This document shows positions 42,100 to 51,751 of a stretch of 64,000 nt of DNA, piece after piece (the stretch's first letter is position 1; each line of letters opens with the position of its first letter). The position numbers and the translations under genes were made by a program. Origin of the DNA: Chryseobacterium paludis (GTDB taxonomy: Bacteria > Bacteroidota > Bacteroidia > Flavobacteriales > Weeksellaceae); the NCBI RefSeq assembly GCF_025403485.1, contig NZ_CP099966.1:620001-684000 (forward strand), read 5' to 3'. Under the pieces are notes generated by a model. It was not told the origin of the DNA and made no database searches. It saw only the letters and a program-made list of their open reading frames with translations.

Positions 42100-42684
42100 T
42101 TTGATGCAATATTATGAATGCCACAATGCCTGTACAAGGCTGATGCATGAATAATTCGGAAAGTTTCATGTGTTGTTTGATTGATTTTACAATTTTCATA
42201 TACTGAAAATCAGTTTGTTGAAAAATATCAAGGTATTTGTTTAAAATTTTAGAAATCCCAAATAGGTATTTGATTTTTGGGATATATGTTAAATATTAGT
42301 ACTGAAGTTTACGAAAGATTTCCACAGCAAATGAACTCTGATTTGAATTTTAGCTTAGATTGAGATAATCAGAGAGAGGCTTTAGAAATGGATATCCAAC
42401 TGAAGGGGTAAAATACTTCCAGACCAATAATTTGTACATTTCAGTTCAACCAGATGATAGTATAAATTTTTAAGGAGCTATAGTACAATGACTTTTCTTT
42501 TACAGAATGTAACATCCTTCAAGAGCTTGGAATGGTATCCAGCTAAAGTAATATTTGCCGCTATAGGAACGGTTGTATTGTGCTCATGGATTTAATTGAG
42601 AAAATCCCTATATATGCTCATGGATTGAATAGACTTTTTTTGCAAAGGTATATTGATGCTATTCCTTTTTAAAATTATTTTGTA
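42100..42684. other. Spacer between surface genes and TPR regulator
   Basis: No supported gene. A 35-codon + strand frame at 42488-42595 ends in a hydrophobic run but has no supporting context. TGCTCATGGATT occurs twice 33 bases apart (42581 and 42614). Otherwise AT-rich with no clear promoter or terminator. Confidence 0.45.
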
Positions 42685-44298
42685 TTACAGTATTTCCAGT
42701 TCAGTCTTCTTTTTCAGATTGTTAATAAAATCTGAGGGAGTTAGACCTGTTTCTTTTTTAAAAGCTGTCTGAAAGACCCTATGATTGGCATAGCCACATA
42801 ACTCTGCCAAAGAAGTAATCTTATATTTTCTGTATACTGCATCCTCATACAGTTTCCTGGTAATGTATTCAATTCTAAGGCTGTTGATGTAATGATTGAA
42901 GTTCTTGTCCTTATAGGATTTTATGACTTCTGAAAGATATTTTGTATTGGTGCCAAAATTACTTGCCATACTGGCTATTGTAATATCACTTTTCAGGTAT
43001 TTCTCTGTTTTTTCAAATTTGGATATCTTAGTCAATAGTTGATTGACCGTTTCCTCAGCAATTGTTTTCGGAGCTTTTACTGCTTTTTCTCCATCCTTCT
43101 CCATTTCATTCTTTTGGTTTTCTGACTCATGCTTTATTTTGGTAATGAGTTCCTGAAATCTCTGTTGTAAGACTTTATTCCTGCTTTTCCAATAGTACCA
43201 AACACCACCACATCCCAGCATTATTATAATGAAGAACACATATAAGTAGTTTCTAAGGCTGCTGCTTTTTTCCTTTTCCTTTTCTTTTTTAATTGCTGTG
43301 GTAACTTTATTCACCGAATGTTTTTCTGCAATTTTAATACTGTCCCTGAGCTTTGTAAGAAGTTGATTGTATTTTTTTCCCTCAAGAGTATTATTTTTAG
43401 CCAAATAGGCCTCCGTCATGATTTCGTAGAAAATTTCCCGACTGGAAGGGGATGAAATTTTTTGCTCAAGTTCTAAGCCTTTCTGAGCATAGTGTATGGC
43501 CTTGTCGTTATCTTTTTGGTCAAAGTAAAAATCACCAGCCGTTCTGTATAGGTTCATTTTATTGAGTGAACTTATTTCCCTATTTTCTGCAATCTTCAAT
43601 GATTTTAAAAGATATGTCTCTGCTGTCCTTGGTTCGGTGGGCTGAATGATCCATAAATAATACAATGTCAGGTTTGCCTGTATGGAAAGAATCAAATCAT
43701 ATTTCTTTTTTAGTGATATACTTGATTTTTTTTCAGATATTTTTTCTGCTTCGCTTAAGCCTTTTATGAGATATAGGCGTACGGAATCAGGTTGTTTTTT
43801 GCTTTGATCAAAATAACCGGAATAGTTAGAATAAAATAAGCTGCTGTAATAATGACGCACATCATTGTCCTTGATTTTTGCCAAATATCTTTTTGAAAGC
43901 TGATAAGCTTTGTGGGAATCTTCCAGAAACCCCAAATCCCCCAATGAACCTGCTTTCATCTTGTACATATTGGACACTTCCTGTGGCGATGAATCTTCAT
44001 TGATGTGGTTTTCCAGGTCTGTTGCAACCTCAATAACTTTCTCCGAATTATCCAATGTTGAATATGTTCGTATCAGTTCAGTACCAATGGAGAATGCAAC
44101 ATTGTATTTATTTTCCTTTGCAGTTCTGTAGCTTTTTTCCAGTTGTTTTATGGTATTGCTTACGATACTTGTACTGCCAATCTTGTGTTGTATGTCGTGT
44201 AATTCGTCCTTTAATTGTTCTTCGGATATTTTCTGGCTTTTTCCTAAGGTGAATAGATGTAGGATGATAAGGAATAAAATGGATTGGTAAGCTCTCAT
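42685..44298 (-). CDS. Membrane-anchored TPR protein with AraC-type HTH
   Basis: A 537-residue one-component regulator. A signal-like start (MRAYQSILFLIILHLFTLGK) precedes periplasmic TPR-like helical pairs (about 25-340). A transmembrane segment (YLYVFFIIIMLGCGGVWYYW, about 348-368) leads to a coiled stretch and a C-terminal AraC DNA-binding domain with KYLKSDITIASMASNFGTNT and ITSLAELCGYANHRVFQTAF, ending TGLTPSDFINNLKKK. The topology implies an external signal read by the TPR part and a cytoplasmic DNA-binding output. I start at ATG 44298; an upstream ATG (44361) would put 21 polar residues before the signal. It is downstream of a T9SS-sorted protein and may control nearby surface genes. 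Confidence 0.87.
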   Translation of the reverse strand: MRAYQSILFLIILHLFTLGKSQKISEEQLKDELHDIQHKIGSTSIVSNTIKQLEKSYRTAKENKYNVAFSIGTELIRTYSTLDNSEKVIEVATDLENHINEDSSPQEVSNMYKMKAGSLGDLGFLEDSHKAYQLSKRYLAKIKDNDVRHYYSSLFYSNYSGYFDQSKKQPDSVRLYLIKGLSEAEKISEKKSSISLKKKYDLILSIQANLTLYYLWIIQPTEPRTAETYLLKSLKIAENREISSLNKMNLYRTAGDFYFDQKDNDKAIHYAQKGLELEQKISSPSSREIFYEIMTEAYLAKNNTLEGKKYNQLLTKLRDSIKIAEKHSVNKVTTAIKKEKEKEKSSSLRNYLYVFFIIIMLGCGGVWYYWKSRNKVLQQRFQELITKIKHESENQKNEMEKDGEKAVKAPKTIAEETVNQLLTKISKFEKTEKYLKSDITIASMASNFGTNTKYLSEVIKSYKDKNFNHYINSLRIEYITRKLYEDAVYRKYKITSLAELCGYANHRVFQTAFKKETGLTPSDFINNLKKKTELEIL

Positions 44299-44342
44299 TT
44301 GACTGGAATTCAATGGTAATTTTGTTTGAAAAAGTGTTTTTA

Positions 44343-44350
44343 CAAATGTA
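44343..44350 (-). promoter_or_regulatory. Possible -7 box before TPR/AraC gene
   Basis: On the - strand TACATTTG (TAnnTTTG) lies 44 bases before the ATG at 44298. No TTG at the ideal distance. Confidence 0.4.
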
Positions 44351-44648
44351 TGATATTTCAAGCAAGTTAGCTGTTGTAAGATGGTTGAAAATGATATAAT
44401 ATTAATAAGTAAGGGTAATTTGAAATATTTTTAATGCTAATCTTTTTCTGAAATACGAATAAGTAAAATTACTGTCATTATAGCTTGATTTACTGCATGG
44501 ATAAGCGGTTTTATACAAATTATAGGCACTTATATGGAGTATGGACTTGTAAAAGAGTAGCCAGTAGATAACAGATTGGATGTTAGGGGAATTTAGAAAG
44601 AATATTTAAGAAAATGTTCAGATAGCTTTTAAAAATGGATGAAAATAA
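44351..44648. other. Spacer between the TPR regulator and the T9SS protein
   Basis: No gene recognised. AT-rich sequence separating the terminator of the T9SS gene from the promoter region of the TPR/AraC gene. Confidence 0.45.
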
Positions 44649-44671
44649 AAAACCGCCCTTGGGAGACGGTT
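44649..44671 (-). terminator. Terminator of the T9SS propeller gene
   Basis: On the - strand AAACCG and CGGTTT arms with a G/C-rich partly paired middle (TCTCCCAAGGG), followed by a U-run. It lies 25 bases after the stop at 44696. Confidence 0.7.
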
Positions 44672-44695
44672 TAAGGATGATAATACCTGATAAAG

Positions 44696-47026
44696 TTAAT
44701 TTTTGATAAATTTTTTAATTATAGTAGTTGCATTTTTCTGATCCACCTTCAGAAGATAGACCCCTTTTGTAAGACCGGAAATGTCAATGCTAGTTTTATT
44801 TTCTGATGTTGAAACTAGCTGCCCTGTTGTGTTGTAAATCGTTACTTTAAGTTTAGATGTATTTTTAACTAATTTGATATTGATCACATCCTGAGCAGGA
44901 TTGGGATAAATACTGATATCATCTTTTACGATAACAGGATTTGAAGTTCCTAACGTTGAGAAGTCTATAACGTCTTTCAGGATGCCTAATGAATTTGTCA
45001 TCAAATAGACTTCTGCTGTAGTAGGGCTTACAAAACGCATTGTACCATCGATAACTACTGTGTTAAAATAGTTGGATGCCGTTCTTACCTGCCAGTTTGT
45101 TCCGTTATTATTCGTGTAAATCACTTTTGGAAGCGTAGCTAAATATGAATTTCCAATACCTATAATTTGTCCGTTTTGTTTTGTGGAATGTTCAACTTTA
45201 TGAACCATTTCGTTATAAATTCTAGACCATGTATTTCCTCCATCTAAAGAAGTATATATTCCGTTTGATGCTGCCATTGTATATTGGTTTGCATTCAATG
45301 GGTTTTGAACTAAACTTAACGAGATGTTTGGAAGGATTAAATCTTGCAAGCCGACTGTGATTTCCGTCCATGTTGTTCCTCCGTTTGTTGTTTTAAATAA
45401 TCTGTTTCCAACAGTTACTAATACTTCATTAGAATTACTCTGATTTACTTTGATTCCAAAAATATAATCACCATCATAAGGCAGGGTTATGACATCGTTT
45501 ATTACATTATTGATATTGGTGAAATCAGACCTGATCAGGCTTGCATTTACCCCATTAAAAGTGGCAATCCATGCTATGTTTTGGTTGGTAGGATCTGTTT
45601 CGGCAGCAGTAAAACCAGTGTCAAAAGTATTATAAATTGACGTTGATGTTGCACCATAATCATCACTTACCTTAACATTATTTCCCATCCCAAAAGATTC
45701 TTCATAACTGTAAGTTCTTCCCGGTTTTTTTTTATCTGCATACATAAGCGGAATTTGCTGACCCACCGGAAACTCGCTAAGAGGATAAACATTAATAGGA
45801 GTTTCTTGATTATTGACTAGGTTTTTGACTGTATAACCATATTGCACTCCATATATCAATTTGTCTGTACCATTATCATCTATAAGATTTATTTTACCCA
45901 TCCCCATAAAAAACGGGTTTGCAATAGAGGTAAGTGTTATTCCTTTATCTGTTGAGAATTTTGCATAACGATTATTTGAAATTAAAACATGGTTTAAGTT
46001 ATTAGGATTAAAGGCTGCATCTATCCCGTAGAAATAGGAATGACCATCTATCAAACCATTATGAAAAGTTGTAGTCCACGTACTCCCAGCATTGGTGGTT
46101 ACGGCAATTCTATCATCACCCATTACAATAACATGGTTGGTGTTATTGGGATTTATCTGAATTTTAGGAACATTTCTTAATCCCTGTGTACTTGTTGACC
46201 AGGTAATTCCTGTTTGTTCATTCCACGTAGTTCCTCCATCTGTTGATTTATAGACAGCCTGATGTTGGTTAAGATATGACCAAAGAATACCACTTCCGGC
46301 ATAAAGAATATTGGTGTTTTCAGGATCAATTGCTATTGACTGTAAAATAAGACCGTTTAATGTTTCTGTCCACGTAGCTCCAGCGTTAGTGGATTTGAGT
46401 AAGCCACCGTCAATATTTCCAGGACCTCCATTACGCACAATGTATAATGTTTGAGGATTCTGAGGATCCATGACAGCATCATTTAAAAGTACATCTTCAT
46501 GATCCTGCCCATCATAAATTTTCGTCCATGTCGTACCACCGTTTGTTGTATAAAAAAATTTATTACTACCACCATTAGTAAGCATTGTGGCAGTAGTCAT
46601 GTTTCCATTATCATAAATAGAATAGTTGGTGATAGCTTCTATAGACTGATTTGAAGGAAAATTAAATTCTTTTACAACATTTAATGTTTGCAGATTCAGT
46701 ACAATAATTTTGTTTAATGGACTGCCTAGGCCAAAATGCTGAATAAAACTTACAGCAGTGCCATTGTTGGTAAGATGCATCTCTTTTATATCCGCAGTAT
46801 AAGCGGGATAAGGAAGAGTGTATAGTATTTCCCAATGTGTGCCATTGTCGTTGGAAACCACAATGTGTTTATCAACATAAGTAGTTGCATAGATTCTGTT
46901 GGGAACATTTTTGTCATAAACAAAATTTCGCAGCTGTCCATATTGCGGGTCTCCAGCAAAGCTCACTTGCGCGAAAGCAAGCTGCAGAAACATAATAAAA
47001 AATAAAGTAAATACAGTTTTCTTCAT
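44696..47026 (-). CDS. T9SS-secreted beta-propeller (Asp-box) protein
   Basis: A 776-residue exported protein. A signal peptide (MKKTVFTLFFIMFLQLAFAQ) is followed by a long propeller-like part with repeated Asp-box/BNR signatures: STDGGTTWNE, TTNAGSTWTT, TTNGGTTWTE, SLDGGNTWSR and others. The last 75 residues, from IYPNPAQDVINIKLVKN to GLTKGVYLLKVDQKN-ATTIIKKFI, form a type A type-IX-secretion sorting domain, so the protein is moved to the cell surface and anchored or released. Propellers of this form occur in sialidases, VPS10-like and photosystem-assembly-like proteins; no enzymatic residues are recognised here. It sits between two membrane-anchored TPR regulators. Confidence 0.9.
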   Translation of the reverse strand: MKKTVFTLFFIMFLQLAFAQVSFAGDPQYGQLRNFVYDKNVPNRIYATTYVDKHIVVSNDNGTHWEILYTLPYPAYTADIKEMHLTNNGTAVSFIQHFGLGSPLNKIIVLNLQTLNVVKEFNFPSNQSIEAITNYSIYDNGNMTTATMLTNGGSNKFFYTTNGGTTWTKIYDGQDHEDVLLNDAVMDPQNPQTLYIVRNGGPGNIDGGLLKSTNAGATWTETLNGLILQSIAIDPENTNILYAGSGILWSYLNQHQAVYKSTDGGTTWNEQTGITWSTSTQGLRNVPKIQINPNNTNHVIVMGDDRIAVTTNAGSTWTTTFHNGLIDGHSYFYGIDAAFNPNNLNHVLISNNRYAKFSTDKGITLTSIANPFFMGMGKINLIDDNGTDKLIYGVQYGYTVKNLVNNQETPINVYPLSEFPVGQQIPLMYADKKKPGRTYSYEESFGMGNNVKVSDDYGATSTSIYNTFDTGFTAAETDPTNQNIAWIATFNGVNASLIRSDFTNINNVINDVITLPYDGDYIFGIKVNQSNSNEVLVTVGNRLFKTTNGGTTWTEITVGLQDLILPNISLSLVQNPLNANQYTMAASNGIYTSLDGGNTWSRIYNEMVHKVEHSTKQNGQIIGIGNSYLATLPKVIYTNNNGTNWQVRTASNYFNTVVIDGTMRFVSPTTAEVYLMTNSLGILKDVIDFSTLGTSNPVIVKDDISIYPNPAQDVINIKLVKNTSKLKVTIYNTTGQLVSTSENKTSIDISGLTKGVYLLKVDQKNATTIIKKFIKN

Positions 47027-47052
47027 AATACTTGTTTAGTTGTTAAGGAATA

Positions 47053-47081
47053 CAAATTTATTTTTTGAAGAAAACTTTCAA
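47053..47081 (-). promoter_or_regulatory. Full Bacteroidetes promoter of the T9SS propeller gene
   Basis: Read on the - strand: TTG (47081-47079), 18-base spacer, TAAATTTG (47060-47053), then the ATG 26 bases on. Same layout as the promoter at 23605-23633. Confidence 0.75.
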
Positions 47082-47136
47082 TACAATGAAAAGGGAAATA
47101 GTGAGACTGAAAATGGAAAAAACGTGACTTTTTTAT

Positions 47137-48774
47137 TTAAACATTTGATATATAGCTATATAAGTCATTTGAATTTTGAAGGTTTAATCTTTTTGAAACC
47201 CTTTCTTTTCTTTTTCTACATGCTTCAATGGTAATATTAAATATTGATGAAATTTCTTTAGTAGAAAGATTCATGTAGATATAACTGATGTATCGAATGT
47301 CATTCAGTGTAAGATCAGGATGTTTCTCTTTAAGGTTACTAATGAACTTGCTGTTGATTTTTTCAAAATGAGATAAAAAGTCGTCGTTATTTTCCTCTTT
47401 AGTGAGTATTAATTTCAATTGATCCAATTGTTGAGAGAGCTGATCATTTTTGATCATTTCAGGGTTTCTTTTTAATTGAAGAATGTATTGTTCTATTTTA
47501 TCATTTCTCTGTGCGATATGGATAGCATTGGCAGCTAATTTTCTGTTTCTGTTTTCCAATTCGTTTCTGAGCTTTTCTTTTTCTAAAAGAGTTTCGGTCT
47601 CTTTTTCCTTGATTTGTTTTTCTAATAAGAGATTGTCGGTTTCTTTATTTTTTAATTCTAAGGAAATAATCTGCTCGTTTCTTTCAGCAATAGTTCTTTT
47701 TTGTCTGTTCTTTAAATAAAGAGTTCTGAATAATAAGCTTAGTAATCCGAGAATCAAGATGCAGAATCCTGCGATGTAAAATTTTAATCTTTTTTCACTT
47801 TTAAGTTCTTTTTCTGAATCCTGAAGTTTTAGTTTGATTTCGCTGTTTTGATACATTGCCTGATTTTTAATGGCACTAAGGGAATCTTTAACAATAATTA
47901 CCGAATCTTTATATTGTAAAGCCCTGGTATGATCTCCCATGCTGAAGTAAAGGCTTGAAAACTGATTGTAAATGTCTTTATTATTGCTGTAATTCAGATT
48001 CTCTTGCTGGGATTTTTTTATATAGTAGAGCGCTTTTTCGTTTTGGTTCTGGCCTTGATATGCCTGAGAAAGAATCAGTAATATTAAAATTCTATGATCC
48101 ATGGATTCTTTACTTCTTAGTGTGTTTAGTAAAGGTTCAAGAATAGTTAGAACTTTATTATATTCTTTTCTTTCAAGGAAATTCTTGGCTTCTACAATAG
48201 ATAGATCAATGGTAATTCTCGGATTATTTTCTATAGATAAAGCGGTTCTGGAAATTTTTACATACTCTAAAGCACGGTCTAATTGATGGGTGATATTATA
48301 AAGATCAGCTAAGTTGGCAGAGTATATCCCGATCCCGATATAGTCCTTATTGGCAACTGCTAACTCATAAGCTCTTTTTTGGTGCTTTTCAGACTCTTTA
48401 TATTTTCCCTGTTGTAAATAGACGAGTGCTACATTATTTAATACCGTCATTTCGCGGTCACTTTTCAAATGTTTAATAGCGATAGAGTAGGCCTCCAAAT
48501 AATAATCGAGTGCTGTGCTGTAATCATACATCTGATAATAATTGAGCCCGATACAGTTGGTCGCAATAAATTGCTGCTCATATAGTTTATTTTGTTCTGC
48601 AATTTTTTTTGCTTCTGCAAATGTTTCTAATGAAGTGCTGTGATTTTTTTTGTACAATGCATCAATCCCGTTTTTGATTAAATTGTTACAATATTCTGTG
48701 GAGTTAATTTTTTGAGCAGTAATAGTAACTGATGATAGAATAAACAAGAATAACAAAATAAGATGTTTCATCAT
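47137..48774 (-). CDS. Membrane-anchored TPR protein with LuxR-like HTH
   Basis: A 545-residue regulator. A signal peptide (MMKHLILLFLFILSSVTITA) precedes at least five TPR-like units (about 25-320; e.g. ATNCIGLNYYQMYDYSTALD, NNVALVYLQQGKYKESEKHQ). A membrane span (FYIAGFCILILGLLSLLFRT, about 329-348) leads to a long coiled coil (about 355-430) and a C-terminal HTH of the LuxR/NarL-like type, LTLNDIRYISYIYMNLSTKE and ISSIFNITIEACRKRKERVS. This is the TPR regulator type frequent in flavobacteria. It lies 110 bases upstream of the T9SS propeller gene on the same strand, so it may regulate or be co-transcribed with it. Signal and target unknown. Confidence 0.87.
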   Translation of the reverse strand: MMKHLILLFLFILSSVTITAQKINSTEYCNNLIKNGIDALYKKNHSTSLETFAEAKKIAEQNKLYEQQFIATNCIGLNYYQMYDYSTALDYYLEAYSIAIKHLKSDREMTVLNNVALVYLQQGKYKESEKHQKRAYELAVANKDYIGIGIYSANLADLYNITHQLDRALEYVKISRTALSIENNPRITIDLSIVEAKNFLERKEYNKVLTILEPLLNTLRSKESMDHRILILLILSQAYQGQNQNEKALYYIKKSQQENLNYSNNKDIYNQFSSLYFSMGDHTRALQYKDSVIIVKDSLSAIKNQAMYQNSEIKLKLQDSEKELKSEKRLKFYIAGFCILILGLLSLLFRTLYLKNRQKRTIAERNEQIISLELKNKETDNLLLEKQIKEKETETLLEKEKLRNELENRNRKLAANAIHIAQRNDKIEQYILQLKRNPEMIKNDQLSQQLDQLKLILTKEENNDDFLSHFEKINSKFISNLKEKHPDLTLNDIRYISYIYMNLSTKEISSIFNITIEACRKRKERVSKRLNLQNSNDLYSYISNV

Positions 48775-49184
48775 ATAGAATGTATCTAAAAAATAGTTTA
48801 ATTAACATTAAGTCCTAAATGTTATTAAATGTACATAAAAGCTGGAAAATAGATGCAAATATTAACTGTAATATTCAAAATTAAAGAGAAATAAAAAAAA
48901 ACATCTGCTGTGAACATAGGATTTCTGTACCTGCTTTCTACCAATGGAAGCAGAAGCATGTAGGAATGAAATCAATTATAAAAGATCCATTTATTTTCAT
49001 AGGTAATTTTAGTTCCTTTGGCCATTCCATCGGAATAGATAGGTTGGGGGATTTTTGTTGTAAAGCTCTATGATCATTAAATAATTCTTCTAAATAGAAT
49101 TTGTATTTTTTTGATCAATAAATTACATTTTTTTTGGTATTTTTGATAATAATAAATGGTGCTTTTGTTAATTATATTTATATG
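48775..49184. other. AT-rich spacer before the pectin locus
   Basis: No gene, no clear terminator and no strong promoter box seen. The right end leads to the palindrome upstream of PL10. Confidence 0.45.
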
Positions 49185-49198
49185 AGTAATCGATTGCA
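49185..49198. promoter_or_regulatory. LacI-type operator-like palindrome upstream of PL10
   Basis: AGTAATCGATTGCA, an imperfect palindrome with CG centre, 57 bases before the PL10 ATG. It resembles the site at 51626-51639 upstream of the PL1 gene; both read AATCGxTTGCA. CG-centred AATCG/CGxTT half-sites are typical of LacI-family operators. Confidence 0.5.
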
Positions 49199-49255
49199 TA
49201 TTGAGAATTTATTGTATTAATTGCATTATTTTATTAGAAAAAATAAATTAAAAAA

Positions 49256-50278
49256 ATGAAAACGAAACTGTATATTTTAGCGTTAGTTTTGACTGGTTTT
49301 AATGGTTTTAGTCAGGTGAAAGATACTTTAGCCGAGAAAATATTGATTTATCAGCTTCCAATAGGTGGCTGGGGAAAGCAACTTGATGATAAATCAGTTG
49401 TTAATTATAATTTACCGATTGATGAGGTACTTTTAAAGAGAATAAAAAAGACCGGAAATGATCATGCTACAATAGATAATAATGCGACTTCAAAAGAAAT
49501 TAATGCATTAATAAAAGCTTTTAAAATCACAAAGAATCCCGATTATCTTAAGTCTGCAGAAAAAGGGATAAAGTACCTCCTATTAATGCAGTATAAAAAC
49601 GGAGGCTTTCCACAATATTATCCAAATACGGGACTTTATAGAAAGCAAATTACTTATAATGACAACGCTATGATTAATGCTTTAATGGTTTTGTATAATG
49701 TGGCAGCGGGTAAAAATGATTTTGATGTTATTGTTGATTATCATATAAAACAACAATCAAAAATTGCTGTTCAAAAAGGTATTGAATGTATTTTAAAAAC
49801 CCAGGTTTTGCAGAAAGGTATTCTTTCTATTTGGGCTGATCAATACAATGAAATAACCTTGCAACCTGATAAAGCAAGAGCTTTTGAACCTATTTCTTTA
49901 GCAACAGGAGAGTCGGTTGGAATCGTAAGGTTTTTAATGATGCAGCCCATTACTCCCGAGATTGAAAAGTCGATACGGTCAGCAATAAAATGGTTTCAAG
50001 AGAATAAATTAAATGGCTACAGCTACAACGTAGCAAAACAAAACGGTAAAGCAGTAAGAATTTTGGCTGAAGATAAAAGTTCTGTGATCTGGGCAAGATT
50101 TTATGATATTAATAATAACAAACCTCTTTTTGGTGACCGGGACGGAAGTGTAAAATACAATTATAATGAGGTTTCAGAGGAAAGGAGAAATGGCTATAGC
50201 TGGTTTGGTGATGCACCTGCAAAACTGATAGATAAAGAATATTCTAAATGGATTGGCGAAAACAACCTGCCAGAATAA
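49256..50278 (+). CDS. Pectate lyase, PL10
   Basis: A 340-residue pectate lyase of family PL10 that cleaves polygalacturonate by beta-elimination. A signal peptide (MKTKLYILALVLTGFNGFSQ) precedes an all-helical toroid with the family features LPIGGWGKQ, DNNATSKEINALIKAFK, KNGGFPQYYPNTG, TYNDNAMINALMVLYN and ARFYDINNNKPLFGDRDG. It has no carbohydrate-binding module and is probably periplasmic. It converges on PL1, sharing a bidirectional terminator, and both genes have a similar CG-centred palindrome upstream, suggesting common control. Confidence 0.93.
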   Translation: MKTKLYILALVLTGFNGFSQVKDTLAEKILIYQLPIGGWGKQLDDKSVVNYNLPIDEVLLKRIKKTGNDHATIDNNATSKEINALIKAFKITKNPDYLKSAEKGIKYLLLMQYKNGGFPQYYPNTGLYRKQITYNDNAMINALMVLYNVAAGKNDFDVIVDYHIKQQSKIAVQKGIECILKTQVLQKGILSIWADQYNEITLQPDKARAFEPISLATGESVGIVRFLMMQPITPEIEKSIRSAIKWFQENKLNGYSYNVAKQNGKAVRILAEDKSSVIWARFYDINNNKPLFGDRDGSVKYNYNEVSEERRNGYSWFGDAPAKLIDKEYSKWIGENNLPE

Positions 50279-50342
50279 TGAATTGAAACATTAAACAGAT
50301 AGGTTATAAGATCGAAATTGAGATGATTAATCTATTAATGAT

Positions 50343-50372
50343 AAAAAGACCGAGATTCCTCCCGGTCTTTTT
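50343..50372. terminator. Bidirectional terminator between PL10 and PL1
   Basis: Perfect 10-bp stem AAAAAGACCG (50343-50352) / CGGTCTTTTT (50363-50372) with a 10-base loop, A/T-rich edges on both sides. Confidence 0.9.
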
Positions 50373-50397
50373 ATCTTAGTATTGTAATTCCCTGTAG

Positions 50398-51513
50398 TTA
50401 TAATGTATTACAAACATTCCCCGATAATGTGGCTCCTGCGTTTGCTGTAACATCAGATTTTACTGAAGAAACAGATAAAGTTGAAATAGAATACGGAGGT
50501 GTGAATGCTGTTCCACTTCCTGAAGTATTTCCGGTGACATTTGTAAATGTATTTCCTGTTGCTGTAACGGCTGTATACCCGCTCATCAGGTTGATTGGTT
50601 CTTTTACGTTTTCAAAAACATTTTTGTCGACAAGGATATTTGCCTGAACTCCAGCTGCAATGCATTTATTGCTCGATGAACTGTTAAAATAACTGTTGAC
50701 AATATGGATTTTACCAAATCTTACCCTCGGCATACGTTCTCTGCATCCCGGAGCCCACCAGCAACGAACAAAGGTCACATTCAATTTTCCTGCATCAGCA
50801 GTTGCTCCATCGCTTGAACCGATAAGGTTTGAAAATCTGTGATCATCGGTTCCTCCTGAACCACCTGGTTTTGGAGCCTTTAAATAATGGAATTTCGTGT
50901 AAGAAACAGTGACAAAATCTGATTTGTTTTTAATGTCAAAATTTCCGTCAACACCATCTCTGAATTCACAATGGTCTATCCAAACATTTCTGCAGTCATC
51001 CAAAATAGCATTATCCCAACCATCTGTGTCATAAGCTCCAGGTCCTTCGAAAATCAAATTTCTGATAACGATATTGTTACATCTTTTAATATTGATAATG
51101 CCAGATCCATCCTTTGTCTGATCGGTTGAAACCAGTTTTGCACCGCTTGCGCCATAAATTGTTTTTCCGGTTTGATCCTGAAATGATAACCGGGTGGTAA
51201 TGGTAATAGTTCCTGTGACTTTAATAACTTTTACAGCTGTGTTTTCAATAGCTGCTTTTAATTGTGCATAGGTTGTTACTGTAGTTTCAGCAGCAGTTCC
51301 TCCACCTGCTGTTCCTCCGTTTTGAGAAGCCCATCCAGGAGCAACACAACTGGCTAATGGGACAACAGCATTTAGCATAATTGCATTTTTAAGATTGAGT
51401 TCGTTAGGGTTTCCTGATAACTCGGTCTTGATGTCTTCCTGACCGCAACCAGTTAATGTAAAAGCTGAGCTTAGAGCTACCGCAAATAGGGTGGCTTTGA
51501 TTTTTGTTTTCAT
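50398..51513 (-). CDS. Pectate lyase, PL1, lipoprotein
   Basis: A 371-residue right-handed beta-helix lyase of family PL1. The N-terminus is a lipoprotein signal (lipobox TLTGC, Cys23), so it is likely anchored in the outer membrane. DHCEFRDGVDGNFDIKN carries Ca-binding acids, and WWAPGCRERMPRVRFGKIHI holds the catalytic Arg region; the parallel coil phrases NNIVIRNLIFEGPG and FVTVSYTKFHYLK are typical. It cuts polygalacturonate outside the cell. It follows GH95 by a 238-base gap with its own operator-like palindrome, so it may have its own promoter within the pectin locus. Confidence 0.94.
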   Translation of the reverse strand: MKTKIKATLFAVALSSAFTLTGCGQEDIKTELSGNPNELNLKNAIMLNAVVPLASCVAPGWASQNGGTAGGGTAAETTVTTYAQLKAAIENTAVKVIKVTGTITITTRLSFQDQTGKTIYGASGAKLVSTDQTKDGSGIINIKRCNNIVIRNLIFEGPGAYDTDGWDNAILDDCRNVWIDHCEFRDGVDGNFDIKNKSDFVTVSYTKFHYLKAPKPGGSGGTDDHRFSNLIGSSDGATADAGKLNVTFVRCWWAPGCRERMPRVRFGKIHIVNSYFNSSSSNKCIAAGVQANILVDKNVFENVKEPINLMSGYTAVTATGNTFTNVTGNTSGSGTAFTPPYSISTLSVSSVKSDVTANAGATLSGNVCNTL

Positions 51514-51625
51514 AGTTTATATTTAGTGGTTTGTTCTTTTGTAAAATTATATATTTAATATTAAATTATTTTATATTTTAATATATTCATGTTTATATAA
51601 TTATAATGTTAAATATTTATTTAAT

Positions 51626-51639
51626 TCAATCGGTTGCAC
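51626..51639. promoter_or_regulatory. LacI-type operator-like palindrome upstream of PL1
   Basis: TTCAATCGGTTGCA, CG-centred, 113 bases before the PL1 ATG. Similar to the site at 49185-49198. No LacI-type gene is in the window. Confidence 0.5.
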
Positions 51640-51751
51640 TTTAGTATATGGATAATTTGTTTGAATATCTGTTTTTCCGGATAGGAAATCAGTGTAAGGG
51701 AAAATGAAATACCTTCTATGTAGGCTTTGTAAGTTTGCTCTTTACGATCCT

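Noticed and set aside
42488..42595. 35-codon frame ending in a hydrophobic run
   Set aside because: No promoter, no overlap or operon context, and AT-rich surroundings make chance likely.
42581..42626. Direct repeat TGCTCATGGATT twice
   Set aside because: Only 12 bases, two copies, no attachment-site or mobile context.
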